Under the pieces are notes generated by a model. That model did not search any database, was not told where the DNA came from, and saw nothing but the letters and a program-made list of their open reading frames with translations. DNA of 29,969 nucleotides, from positions 1-29,969 of the forward strand of contig DHHS01000179.1 of NCBI GenBank assembly GCA_002403415.1, written 5' to 3'. Each line of letters starts with the position of its first letter. Position 1 is the stretch's first letter. The position numbers were made by a program, and so were the translations under genes. Positions 16,311 through 22,081 of the stretch are shown one piece after another. The DNA is from Sphingomonas sp. UBA4766 (GTDB taxonomy: Bacteria > Pseudomonadota > Alphaproteobacteria > Sphingomonadales > Sphingomonadaceae).

Positions 16311-17339
16311 TTAGCTGCCGCCGGGCAATAAATCATGGCGGCGCAGCGCGTGACGGAGCTGGTCATAGGACAGGCCCAGCGCTTCGGCGGTCGCGCGTTG
16401 GTTAAACCGGTGCTGGTTGAGCGCGCGGGAGAGCAGCCGCGCCTCAAAGGCGGCGACCTGCGTTTTGAAATCGGCGACCGCTGGCGCGCTTTCCGGTGCA
16501 GGATCGGCGTGCATGGGTTCCGCCTCTGTCGGTGCCGGATCGGTCCGTGCGGTGGCGACCTGCGGGCGATAAGGCGATTCGAACGGATCGAACTGGATCG
16601 CATCAATCGGGCCGACATCTTCCCAGCGATAGACCGCGCGCTCCACGACGTTGCGCAGTTCGCGCACATTGCCCGGCCAGCGATAGTCGAGCAGCGCATC
16701 GCTTGCGGCTGGCGTAAAGCCGGGCCAGTCCTCCCACCCCAGTTCCGACGCCATCCGCCGCCCGAAATGCTCGGCCAGCACCATGATATCGCCTGCCCGT
16801 GCGCGAAGTGGCGGCAAGGTCACGACCTCAAACGACAGCCGGTCGAGCAAATCGGCGCGAAACTCATGGCGATCGACCTTGTCGGGCAGATGCTCGTTGG
16901 TGGCGGCGACGATGCGCACATCGACGCGGACCGGTCGCGACGAACCGATACGCGTCACTTCGCCATATTCGACCGCGCGCAACAATCGTTCCTGCGCGCC
17001 CATCGACAGCGTGCCCAGTTCGTCGAGGAAAAGCGTTCCGCCATGCGCTTCCTCAAACCGGCCCTGCCGCGCCTTGGTGGCACCAGTAAAGGCGCCTGCC
17101 TCATGCCCGAACAGCTCGGCCTCAATCAGGGTTTCAGGCAGCGCTGCGCAATTCATGACGATCAGCGGCTGGTCCCAACGCGGCGACAGGCGGTGAAGCC
17201 GTTCTGCCACCAATTCCTTGCCGGTCCCCCGCTCGCCGATCACGAGCACGGGGCGGTCGAGCGCAGCGGCACGGCTGGCGCGCTCGAGCGCATCGAGAAA
17301 GGCACCCGACTGCCCAATGACCTGACTTTGACGATCCAT
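16311..17339 (-). CDS. pspF: Sigma-54 activator PspF
   Basis: A 342-residue bacterial enhancer-binding protein that activates the divergent psp operon with sigma-54 RNA polymerase; PspA normally holds it inactive. It has no N-terminal sensor domain, as expected for PspF. The AAA+ domain shows Walker A GERGTGKE (35-42), the sigma-54 contact loop GAFTGA (82-87), Walker B TLFLDE (102-107) and YRWPGNVRELRNVVERAV. After an Ala/Pro/Glu-rich linker (about 258-292) a Fis-type helix-turn-helix lies at the end (NQRATAEALGLSYDQLRHALRR). The start ATG at 17337-17339 has a poor ribosome-binding site, consistent with low levels. The linker is longer than in E. coli PspF (325 residues). Confidence 0.94.
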   Translation of the reverse strand: MDRQSQVIGQSGAFLDALERASRAAALDRPVLVIGERGTGKELVAERLHRLSPRWDQPLIVMNCAALPETLIEAELFGHEAGAFTGATKARQGRFEEAHGGTLFLDELGTLSMGAQERLLRAVEYGEVTRIGSSRPVRVDVRIVAATNEHLPDKVDRHEFRADLLDRLSFEVVTLPPLRARAGDIMVLAEHFGRRMASELGWEDWPGFTPAASDALLDYRWPGNVRELRNVVERAVYRWEDVGPIDAIQFDPFESPYRPQVATARTDPAPTEAEPMHADPAPESAPAVADFKTQVAAFEARLLSRALNQHRFNQRATAEALGLSYDQLRHALRRHDLLPGGS

Positions 17340-17359
17340 TGCGAATGATTGGCGTCAAG

Positions 17360-17374
17360 TGCCAACACTTGGCA
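17360..17374. promoter_or_regulatory. Palindromic candidate PspF binding site
   Basis: A perfect inverted repeat, TGCCAA-CAC-TTGGCA, lies 20 bases before pspF and about 104-118 bases upstream of the predicted sigma-54 transcription start of the psp operon. Its position and symmetry fit an upstream activating sequence for a dimeric Fis-type enhancer-binding protein. It also covers the predicted +1 of pspF itself, so binding could repress pspF, as is known for E. coli PspF. The binding is inferred. Confidence 0.6.
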
Positions 17375-17379
17375 AGTTA

Positions 17380-17408
17380 ATTCTATCTGAATGATGGGTG
17401 AACGTCAC
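17380..17408 (-). promoter_or_regulatory. pspF: Candidate sigma-70-type promoter of pspF
   Basis: On the minus strand GTGACG (-35) and TAGAAT (-10, five of six consensus bases) are separated by 17 bases. The predicted start, near 17373, is about 35 bases before the pspF ATG and lies within the palindrome at 17360-17374. Confidence 0.45.
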
Positions 17409-17451
17409 TTGTTGCGCCCAAAACAACGCAATTCTGTCAGTTTTGATAATT

Positions 17452-17467
17452 TGGCACGGTCTGTGCA
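17452..17467 (+). promoter_or_regulatory. Sigma-54 promoter of the psp operon
   Basis: TGGCACG-GTCT-GTGCA matches the sigma-54 consensus (TGGCACG-N4-TTGCA) in all but one position, with the invariant GG and GC dinucleotides at the required 10-base spacing. It lies 54 bases before the first ATG of the psp operon and downstream of the palindromic PspF site. Transcription should start near 17478. Confidence 0.88.
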
Positions 17468-17520
17468 GAGCTACCAGCAACTGCCGCAGGGCAGACCAAC
17501 CAATTCGAGGGAGTGACCCA

Positions 17521-17667
17521 ATGACCAAGTATCAGAACAACAGCCCGGCCAGCACGCTGCTCGCCATCGCGTTCACCTTCATCGTCGGCACCACGCTGAT
17601 GTTCGGAGCGCTCGGCCCGGCACAGGTTCATAGCGCACAAGCCATCATCCCCGTTTCCGTCGCCTGA
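17521..17667 (+). CDS. 48-residue one-helix peptide, first gene of the psp operon
   Basis: A short protein (MTKYQNNSPASTLLAIAFTF, then a hydrophobic run to about residue 30, ending QAIIPVSVA). It is the first reading frame after the sigma-54 promoter and has a GGGAGTG ribosome-binding site six bases before the ATG. A longer reading from 17398 is rejected because it would include the promoter. The N-terminus has a lysine followed by a hydrophobic segment of about 20 residues. This could be a single membrane helix or a signal peptide with possible cleavage after VHSAQA, which would release a very short peptide. I do not recognise the family. Position suggests a stress-induced membrane micro-protein acting with PspA; function is unknown. 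Confidence 0.72.
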   Translation: MTKYQNNSPASTLLAIAFTFIVGTTLMFGALGPAQVHSAQAIIPVSVA

Positions 17668-17668
17668 T

Positions 17669-17715
17669 CCCCGGGCGGCCGAATGCCGGGGCGGCGCGCC
17701 CCTCGCTGCCCCGGC
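17669..17715 (+). promoter_or_regulatory. GC-rich alternative hairpins between the small peptide gene and pspA
   Basis: Between the small peptide stop and pspA lie two mutually exclusive stems: CCCCGG (17669-17674) with CCGGGG (17686-17691), and GCCGGGGC (17685-17692) with GCCCCGGC (17708-17715). The second is followed by CCCTTAGTTTCCCCC. They may attenuate transcription, protect or process the mRNA, and so set the ratio of the peptide to PspA. The role is inference. An AAGGAG ribosome-binding site for pspA follows at about 17739-17744. Confidence 0.5.
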
Positions 17716-17752
17716 CCCTTAGTTTCCCCCGCTTATCCAAGGAGTATCCATC

Positions 17753-18421
17753 ATGGGCATTTTTTCCCGAACCCGCGACATCATTGCCGCCAATGTCACC
17801 GATTTGCTCGACAAGGCCGAAGATCCCGCGAAGATGATCCGCATGATCATCCTCGAAATGGAGGAAACGCTGGTTGAAGTGCGCGCGTCGGCGGCACGCA
17901 CCATTGCCGATCAAAAGGAAATGCGCCGCCATATCGCCAAGCTGGAAAAGCTCCAGGAAAGCTGGACCGAAAAGGCCGAACTGGCGCTGTCCAAGGATCG
18001 CGAGGATCTGGCGAAAGCGGCATTGGTGGAGCGTCAAAAGGCCGCCGACATGGCTGAACAGCTTGCCGCTGAAATCGCGGTGCTCGATGAAGCACTGCGC
18101 GGGTCGGAAGAAGACATCACCAAGCTGCAGAACAAGCTGCGCGAGGCGCGCACTCGACAGAATTCGATCGTCACCCGTCTGGAAAGCGCGAACAACCGCG
18201 TGAAGATGCGCGAAATCTACGCCGGGTCAAAGATGCAGGATGCGTTTTCGCGTTTTGACCTGATGGAGCGCCGGGTCGATCTGGCTGAGGGCCGCGCCGA
18301 CGCCATGGGGCTGGGCGCCACCGCCAAGACGCTGGAGGAAGAGATTGCCGAGTTGAAGTCGAACGAAAAGGTCGAGGCTGATCTCGCCGCGCTGAAGGCG
18401 CGTATCGGCAAGGATAGCTGA
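17753..18421 (+). CDS. pspA: Phage shock protein A
   Basis: A 222-residue coiled-coil protein of the PspA/IM30 (ESCRT-III-like) family. It binds damaged inner membrane, forms large oligomers and, when unstressed, inhibits PspF. The N-terminal amphipathic helix MGIFSRTRDIIAANVTDLLD is followed by the conserved EDPAKMIRMIILEMEETL and then long heptad-rich helices to the end. Length equals that of E. coli PspA. The ATG at 17753 is preceded by AAGGAG. pspB follows one base after the stop. Confidence 0.96.
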   Translation: MGIFSRTRDIIAANVTDLLDKAEDPAKMIRMIILEMEETLVEVRASAARTIADQKEMRRHIAKLEKLQESWTEKAELALSKDREDLAKAALVERQKAADMAEQLAAEIAVLDEALRGSEEDITKLQNKLREARTRQNSIVTRLESANNRVKMREIYAGSKMQDAFSRFDLMERRVDLAEGRADAMGLGATAKTLEEEIAELKSNEKVEADLAALKARIGKDS

Positions 18422-18422
18422 C

Positions 18423-18698
18423 ATGAACGGCGAAGAAATCTTGGTCCCGATCTTTGTCGTGGGCATGCTCTTTATCGGGTTGCCCTGGATCGTCCTGCAC
18501 TATGTCACCAAGTGGCGGCAGGCACCCAAGATCACCGACGAAGACGAAAAACTGCTCGACGAACTGTATCTCTTGGCCCGGCGGCTTGATGACCGGTTGG
18601 GCACGGTTGAGCGGATCGTCGCTGCCGACAATCCAGACTGGCGGCCAAGCGCCCCGCTTGCCGATACGCCAGACTTTGACAGAACACGGAGGAATTGA
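18423..18698 (+). CDS. pspB: Phage shock protein B
   Basis: A 91-residue inner-membrane protein that, with PspC, transmits membrane stress and recruits PspA. One membrane helix (about residues 6-26, ILVPIFVVGMLFIGLPWIVL) is followed by HYVTKWRQ and a cytoplasmic coiled coil (DEKLLDELYLLARRLDDRL). It is somewhat longer than E. coli PspB (74 residues). The segment DRLGTVERIVAADNPDWR is the usual PspB ending and also the first copy of the signature seen in five later genes of the locus. It starts one base after pspA. Confidence 0.93.
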   Translation: MNGEEILVPIFVVGMLFIGLPWIVLHYVTKWRQAPKITDEDEKLLDELYLLARRLDDRLGTVERIVAADNPDWRPSAPLADTPDFDRTRRN

Positions 18699-18701
18699 GC
18701 C

Positions 18702-19076
18702 ATGAGTGCCAGCCGCACCAAATTCTATCTCGATAAGCAGAATGGCAAGGTGTTCGGCGTTTGCGCCGGCATTGCGGACTATACCGGCATCGACGTACTG
18801 CTGGTTCGCATCGGCACGGTGTTGCTGACGCTGGCGACGGGATGGGCGCTGATCGTCTATTTCGTGGTCGCCTGGGCCGCGCCCAACAAGCCCTATGGCT
18901 TGTATGAAAACGCCGATGATGCCCGCTTCTGGCAGGGCGTGCGCACCAATACCAAGCGGTCGACCGCCGAAGTGCGTTCAAAGTTTCGCGACATCGACCG
19001 CCGCCTCGCCGACATTGAGACAATGTACACCAGCCGCAACACGCGCCTTGCCGATGAAATCGACCGGCTCCGGTAG
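18702..19076 (+). CDS. pspC: Phage shock protein C
   Basis: A 124-residue membrane protein that senses envelope stress with PspB. The PspC domain (about 5-65) shows KFYLDKQNGKVFGVCAGIAD and then a membrane helix, LLVRIGTVLLTLATGWALIV, running into YFVVAWAAP. The C-terminal region is a predicted coiled coil that ends RNTRLADEIDRLR, like the small proteins that follow. A GGAGG ribosome-binding site precedes the ATG at 18702, three bases after the pspB stop. Confidence 0.93.
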   Translation: MSASRTKFYLDKQNGKVFGVCAGIADYTGIDVLLVRIGTVLLTLATGWALIVYFVVAWAAPNKPYGLYENADDARFWQGVRTNTKRSTAEVRSKFRDIDRRLADIETMYTSRNTRLADEIDRLR

Positions 19077-19102
19077 GCGCTGACCAGACCTGGGAGGGAT
19101 TT

Positions 19103-19414
19103 ATGAGTAACGGACAATTTTTCGTCCTCGCCATTATCGCCATGTCGACCTTGGGGTGGATGTTTACCAGCTGGGTTCGTGCCAAGCACGGTTACCCGGT
19201 GGAAAATGAATGGGGGGGCACTGTCCGCAAGAACCTCGATGAGGACATGACCGACGACTATCCCCGCACCGCCCGCACGATCGAGCTACTGACGACCGAA
19301 AACGAAAAGCTGACTGGTCAGATTGCCCGGCTGGAGGAACGGATCGCGGTGCTGGAACGGATTGCGACCGACCCTGCCGAGCGGATCACCCGCGAAATCG
19401 ACTCGCTGCGCTGA
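19103..19414 (+). CDS. PspB-like one-helix/coiled-coil protein, copy 1
   Basis: A 103-residue protein, not named in any family I recognise. An N-terminal membrane helix (about 5-24) is followed by positive residues (WVRAKHGYP), which places the C-terminus in the cytoplasm. After an acidic linker comes a coiled coil (ELLTTENEKLTGQIARLEER) and the shared signature ERIAVLERIATD, ending REIDSLR. It shares GW, TxW, RxKxGYP and WGG around the end of the helix with the next gene, so those two look like a tandem duplication. It starts 26 bases after pspC with a GGGAGGG ribosome-binding site. It likely works with PspB and PspC. Confidence 0.85.
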   Translation: MSNGQFFVLAIIAMSTLGWMFTSWVRAKHGYPVENEWGGTVRKNLDEDMTDDYPRTARTIELLTTENEKLTGQIARLEERIAVLERIATDPAERITREIDSLR

Positions 19415-19426
19415 GGAGCAAGGCCC

Positions 19427-19747
19427 ATGGAAAAGATTGAGTTTATTCGCCTGCTCGCGCCGATGATCGCGATGGTTGGCATTGCGGGTGTGGTTGGCTG
19501 GGTGCTGACCACCTGGATGCGGATCAAAAATGGCTACCCGCTTGACGGCGGCTGGGGACAGGCAATCTATCCCAAGACCGATCTGGAAGCGATGGAGCGG
19601 ATCAAGCTGCTGAGCCAGGAAAATGCCCAGCTTCGCGCCGAACTGGGGTCGATCAAGGACCGGCTCGGTAATGTCGAGCGCATTGTGACCGACAGTAGCC
19701 ATGCGCTTGATCGTGAGATCGACGCTTTGCGCGGCCGCGCCAATTAA
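19427..19747 (+). CDS. PspB-like one-helix/coiled-coil protein, copy 2
   Basis: A 106-residue protein closely built like the preceding one: a membrane helix (about 8-27, LLAPMIAMVGIAGVVGWVL), the motif WMRIKNGYPLDGGWG, a coiled coil (RIKLLSQENAQLRAELG) and the signature DRLGNVERIVTD, ending DREIDALR. The signature is the closest of the set to that of PspB (DRLGTVERIVAAD). It starts 12 bases after the previous stop with a GAGGAG ribosome-binding site. Function is inferred from operon and architecture only. Confidence 0.85.
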   Translation: MEKIEFIRLLAPMIAMVGIAGVVGWVLTTWMRIKNGYPLDGGWGQAIYPKTDLEAMERIKLLSQENAQLRAELGSIKDRLGNVERIVTDSSHALDREIDALRGRAN

Positions 19748-19762
19748 GAAGGATACACAATC

Positions 19763-20029
19763 ATGTTCAGTCCCCTGTTAATCCCCATTCTCGGCATTTC
19801 CTGCGGGTTGCTGGCGATTTTCGGTGGCGTGGTGGTGCGGCCCTGGCTGCGGTTTCAGGAACGCAAGCTTGAAGTGGAAGCCGATCTGATGCGGTCGCGT
19901 GCCACGCTTGATGCGGCCCGCCATGAACGGCTGGAACAGCGGGTGGCGGTGCTCGAGCGGATCATCACCGACCGCGGCATGGGCCTGGCCGATGAGATTG
20001 AGCGGCTGCGCGACACGCCGTTGAACTAG
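19763..20029 (+). CDS. PspB-like one-helix/coiled-coil protein, copy 3
   Basis: An 88-residue protein with an N-terminal membrane helix (about 3-25, LLIPILGISCGLLAIFGGVV) followed by RPWLRFQERKLEVEADL. Unlike copies 1 and 2 it has no KxGYP motif and goes straight from the helix into a charged coiled coil. The signature is QRVAVLERIITD with DEIERLR near the end. An AAGAAGGA ribosome-binding site precedes the ATG. RFQERKLEVEADLM also resembles segments found near PspC-family coiled coils, but this similarity may be only compositional. Confidence 0.84.
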   Translation: MFSPLLIPILGISCGLLAIFGGVVVRPWLRFQERKLEVEADLMRSRATLDAARHERLEQRVAVLERIITDRGMGLADEIERLRDTPLN

Positions 20030-20068
20030 ACACTGCGGGCCACCGCCCGACAAGAAGGAGCCTGACAC

Positions 20069-20314
20069 ATGCATTGGGCAGAAATGGTTGTGGCGATTGT
20101 GTTGATCGTCACTGTGGGAAGGGTGTTGCAGGCGCGCCAAAGGGCGACGCGGGTCATTCATCCCGCCGAAGACACCCCCGAAGCGGCAAGACTGCGCGAG
20201 GAAGTCCGCGCGCTGAAGGAGCGGATCGCCGTGCTCGAACGCCTAGCCACCGACGATAACAGCAACAGTGCCCGGCTCGATCGCGAGATTGAGCGGCTAC
20301 GTGACCGGAGCTGA
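20069..20314 (+). CDS. PspB-like one-helix/coiled-coil protein, copy 4
   Basis: An 81-residue protein with a short membrane helix (about 4-20, AEMVVAIVLIVTVGRVL) followed by QARQRATR, then an acidic linker and a coiled coil (EAARLREEVRALKERIAVLE). The signature is ERIAVLERLATD, ending DREIERLRDRS. The first part of the signature is identical to copy 1 (ERIAVLER). It follows copy 3 after 39 bases, with an AAGGAG ribosome-binding site. Confidence 0.84.
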   Translation: MHWAEMVVAIVLIVTVGRVLQARQRATRVIHPAEDTPEAARLREEVRALKERIAVLERLATDDNSNSARLDREIERLRDRS

Positions 20315-20319
20315 GAGAA

Positions 20320-20562
20320 ATGACTGACCCAACCTTGTATGTAACGCTCGCCGCCGCATCACTGGCGGGTCTGGCGATGGTGACTTTCGCGACGCTGGCG
20401 GGCTGGCGCGGCTGGCTGGCGCTCAAGCAGAAAGAGCTGGCGCAGCAGGGCGACCATGGCCCTGCCCCCGCCCTGCCCAGCGCCAGCGCACGCATCGAGA
20501 TTGCCGACCTGCGCGAGCGGATCCGCAAGCTGGAGGCAATCGCAGCCGGGGTGGACCTTTAA
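20320..20562 (+). CDS. PspB-like one-helix/coiled-coil protein, copy 5 (divergent)
   Basis: An 80-residue protein with a membrane helix (about 6-28, LYVTLAAASLAGLAMVTFAT) followed by GWRGWLALKQKELAQQG and a short Pro/Ala linker. The C-terminal part, ADLRERIRKLEAIAAGVDL, is a shortened and weaker version of the shared signature and lacks the final EIxxLR. It starts five bases after copy 4 with a GAGAG ribosome-binding site. It is the last of the series before sufE. Confidence 0.8.
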   Translation: MTDPTLYVTLAAASLAGLAMVTFATLAGWRGWLALKQKELAQQGDHGPAPALPSASARIEIADLRERIRKLEAIAAGVDL

Positions 20563-20587
20563 CCGCCACCCCGCTAGCGGCGAGGGC

Positions 20588-20998
20588 ATGCAAATGCTCG
20601 ATGACCTGCGCGAGGAATATGAATTTCTGGATGCCGATGACCGGTATCGCTTGCTGATCGATCTTGGTCGCGCACTGGAACCGATGCCGGACCCGCTCAA
20701 GACCGAAGCGACACTGGTGCGCGGTTGTTCAGCGTCAGTGTGGGTTTACCCGACCCGGCGGGATGATGGTGCGTTGCACTTCCTGGCGGACAGCAATGCG
20801 GCGATCACCAAGGGGATTATCGCGCTCGTCCTGTTGAGCGTGCAGGATCAGCCGCCCGCGGTGATTGCCGCAACCGATATTGAGGCGGCGCTTGCGCCCT
20901 TTGATCTGCGTAGTCAATTGAGCTCGAACCGGACGCAGGGGATTCCGAACATGATCGCGCTGATCCATGAAACGGCACGCCGGTATCAGGCGGCGTGA
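20588..20998 (+). CDS. sufE: SufE family sulfur acceptor
   Basis: A 136-residue protein that accepts sulfur from the cysteine desulfurase SufS for iron-sulfur cluster assembly. The active cysteine is Cys47 in VRGCSASVWV. The N-terminal DLREEYEFLDADDRYRLLIDLGR, the central ADSNAAITKGIIALVL and the C-terminal SSNRTQGIPNMIALI all match SufE. I chose the ATG at 20588 (a second one is at 20594); a start at 20456 would lie inside the previous gene. It comes 25 bases after the last psp-type gene, so read-through from the stress operon is possible. There are no suf genes nearby. Its 3' end overlaps the convergent ferredoxin-like gene by 13 bases. Confidence 0.93.
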   Translation: MQMLDDLREEYEFLDADDRYRLLIDLGRALEPMPDPLKTEATLVRGCSASVWVYPTRRDDGALHFLADSNAAITKGIIALVLLSVQDQPPAVIAATDIEAALAPFDLRSQLSSNRTQGIPNMIALIHETARRYQAA

Positions 20999-21309
20999 TC
21001 GCCTAACCCCAGCCAGTCGATGAGCGTGCCAAGATCGCTTTCGGGCGTTGCCAGAGCATAACGGCCCGGCACACGTGCATTCGCAATGGTGATCGCTCCT
21101 CGCGGACAGACGCCCAAGCACCCGACCTCAACCACGCCCAACGTCGCCCGGCGAAACCGGCGGATGCCCAAATGCCGCCGAAGCGCGCGGGCCAGTCTTT
21201 CACGCCCCGACCGACCAAAGTGCGCTCCACAGCGTTTTGAACACCGCGCACACACCAAGACAGCGCCACGCCAGTGCGGCTTGATATAAGCGCTTAGTCC
21301 GGCCGCCAT
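20986..21309 (-). CDS. 2Fe-2S ferredoxin-like (thioredoxin-fold) protein
   Basis: A 107-residue protein of the thioredoxin-like 2Fe-2S ferredoxin family. Candidate ligands are Cys20, Cys23 or Cys27 in VLVCARCSKRC, and Cys64 and Cys68 in VGCLGVCPRGA, the latter being the diagnostic segment. The redox partner is unknown. The ATG at 21307-21309 overlaps the end of the J-domain gene by 16 bases, so the two are probably cotranslated. The 3' end overlaps sufE on the other strand; a link with iron-sulfur metabolism is possible but rests only on adjacency. Confidence 0.86.
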   Translation of the reverse strand: MAAGLSAYIKPHWRGAVLVCARCSKRCGAHFGRSGRERLARALRRHLGIRRFRRATLGVVEVGCLGVCPRGAITIANARVPGRYALATPESDLGTLIDWLGLGDHAA

Positions 21310-21833
21310 TGCCGATTCTCCTCGGCCACGCGCAGCACGTCATAGGCGGCCTGAATCGCCTGAAACCGGGCCGCGGCTTCGGCATCGCCGGGACGGACAT
21401 CAGGATGATTGGCCTTGGCGAGCCGCCGCCAAGCGAGCCGCACTGCTTCGAAATCGGCGTCGGGGGTCAGCTCCAGCACGTCGAGCGCGCGCATTTCATC
21501 GCGCGAACGCGAGCCGTCGCCGGGCCCTGCCCAGCCATAATGTTTGGCCTCGGCAAAACCATTGGCGGCGCGGGTTTCGTCTGCCTCCCGCGCGGCGGCT
21601 TCTTCCGCGCTCAGCCCTTCGAAATAATTCCAGCCCGCATTATATTCGGCCGCGTGACGTTCGCAGAAATACCAGCGCTCGCGGCTGTTGGGCGATTTCG
21701 GGGCAGGGCAGCGTCCCGCCTCGCCACAGCCATGACGGTCGCACAAACGCACCTGTGTCGCCTCGCTGGACGCGCCATAGCTGCGCCAGCGGGGAAAGCC
21801 CCAATCATTGGACCGAGAGGAGGAACGCGCCAT
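21294..21833 (-). CDS. J-domain (DnaJ-like) protein
   Basis: A 179-residue protein with a C-terminal J domain (about 118-175): ALDVLELTPDADFEAVRLAW, RRLAKANHPDVRPGD with the HPD motif that stimulates Hsp70, and FQAIQAAYDVL. The N-terminal half has a Cys-containing segment (RLCDRHGCGEAGRCPAPKSP, then WYFCERHAAEYNAGWNYFEG) that may bind a metal. This two-part layout is a known alphaproteobacterial J-protein form. I prefer the ATG at 21831-21833 (MARSSSRSNDWGFPRW). The frame stays open to 22037, but the extra 68 residues look non-conserved and run into the sulP promoter region. The ribosome-binding site is weak, so the start is uncertain. Confidence 0.86.
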   Translation of the reverse strand: MARSSSRSNDWGFPRWRSYGASSEATQVRLCDRHGCGEAGRCPAPKSPNSRERWYFCERHAAEYNAGWNYFEGLSAEEAAAREADETRAANGFAEAKHYGWAGPGDGSRSRDEMRALDVLELTPDADFEAVRLAWRRLAKANHPDVRPGDAEAAARFQAIQAAYDVLRVAEENRQWRPD

Positions 21834-22081
21834 CCCCCATGCCATACCCATGTCGGCGACGCGTGCAACCGGACCTGAAGCCCATGGGCGCCAATTTTTT
21901 GCTCGCGTACCCCAGTCGGTTGGACCCCAACGATCCGGAAACGCCACGTAACCGCCACGATCATGCGGCACGCCCGCAATCGAAGGCGTTCGTTGCGGTG
22001 TGGTTGATCGCCGAGACACCCTTGCATTATTTCGCAAAGGCCCGCACCTAGCGCCACGGCCTGAAACATCTGAGGATTAGC
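21834..22081. other. Divergent intergenic region, J-domain gene / sulP
   Basis: About 250 bases without a convincing gene. Frames are open on both strands (minus to 22037; plus 21884-22051, 55 codons), but neither translation looks like a protein family. The region must hold the promoters for the J-domain gene and the sulP gene; I see no clear consensus pair. A GAGGA ribosome-binding site for sulP is at about 22070-22074. Confidence 0.5.

Noticed and set aside
16335..17348. 337-codon open frame on the plus strand
   Set aside because: Antisense to pspF, which has intact AAA+ and helix-turn-helix motifs.
17409..17451. IHF site between the PspF palindrome and the sigma-54 promoter
   Set aside because: A TATCAA occurs on the minus strand, but the TTR half of the consensus is missing, so I do not call it.
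21834..22037. N-terminal extension of the J-domain protein by 68 residues
   Set aside because: The added sequence is Arg/Pro/Trp-rich, not family-like, and would occupy most of the divergent promoter region. The ATG at 21831-21833 gives a natural N-terminus, though its ribosome-binding site is weak.
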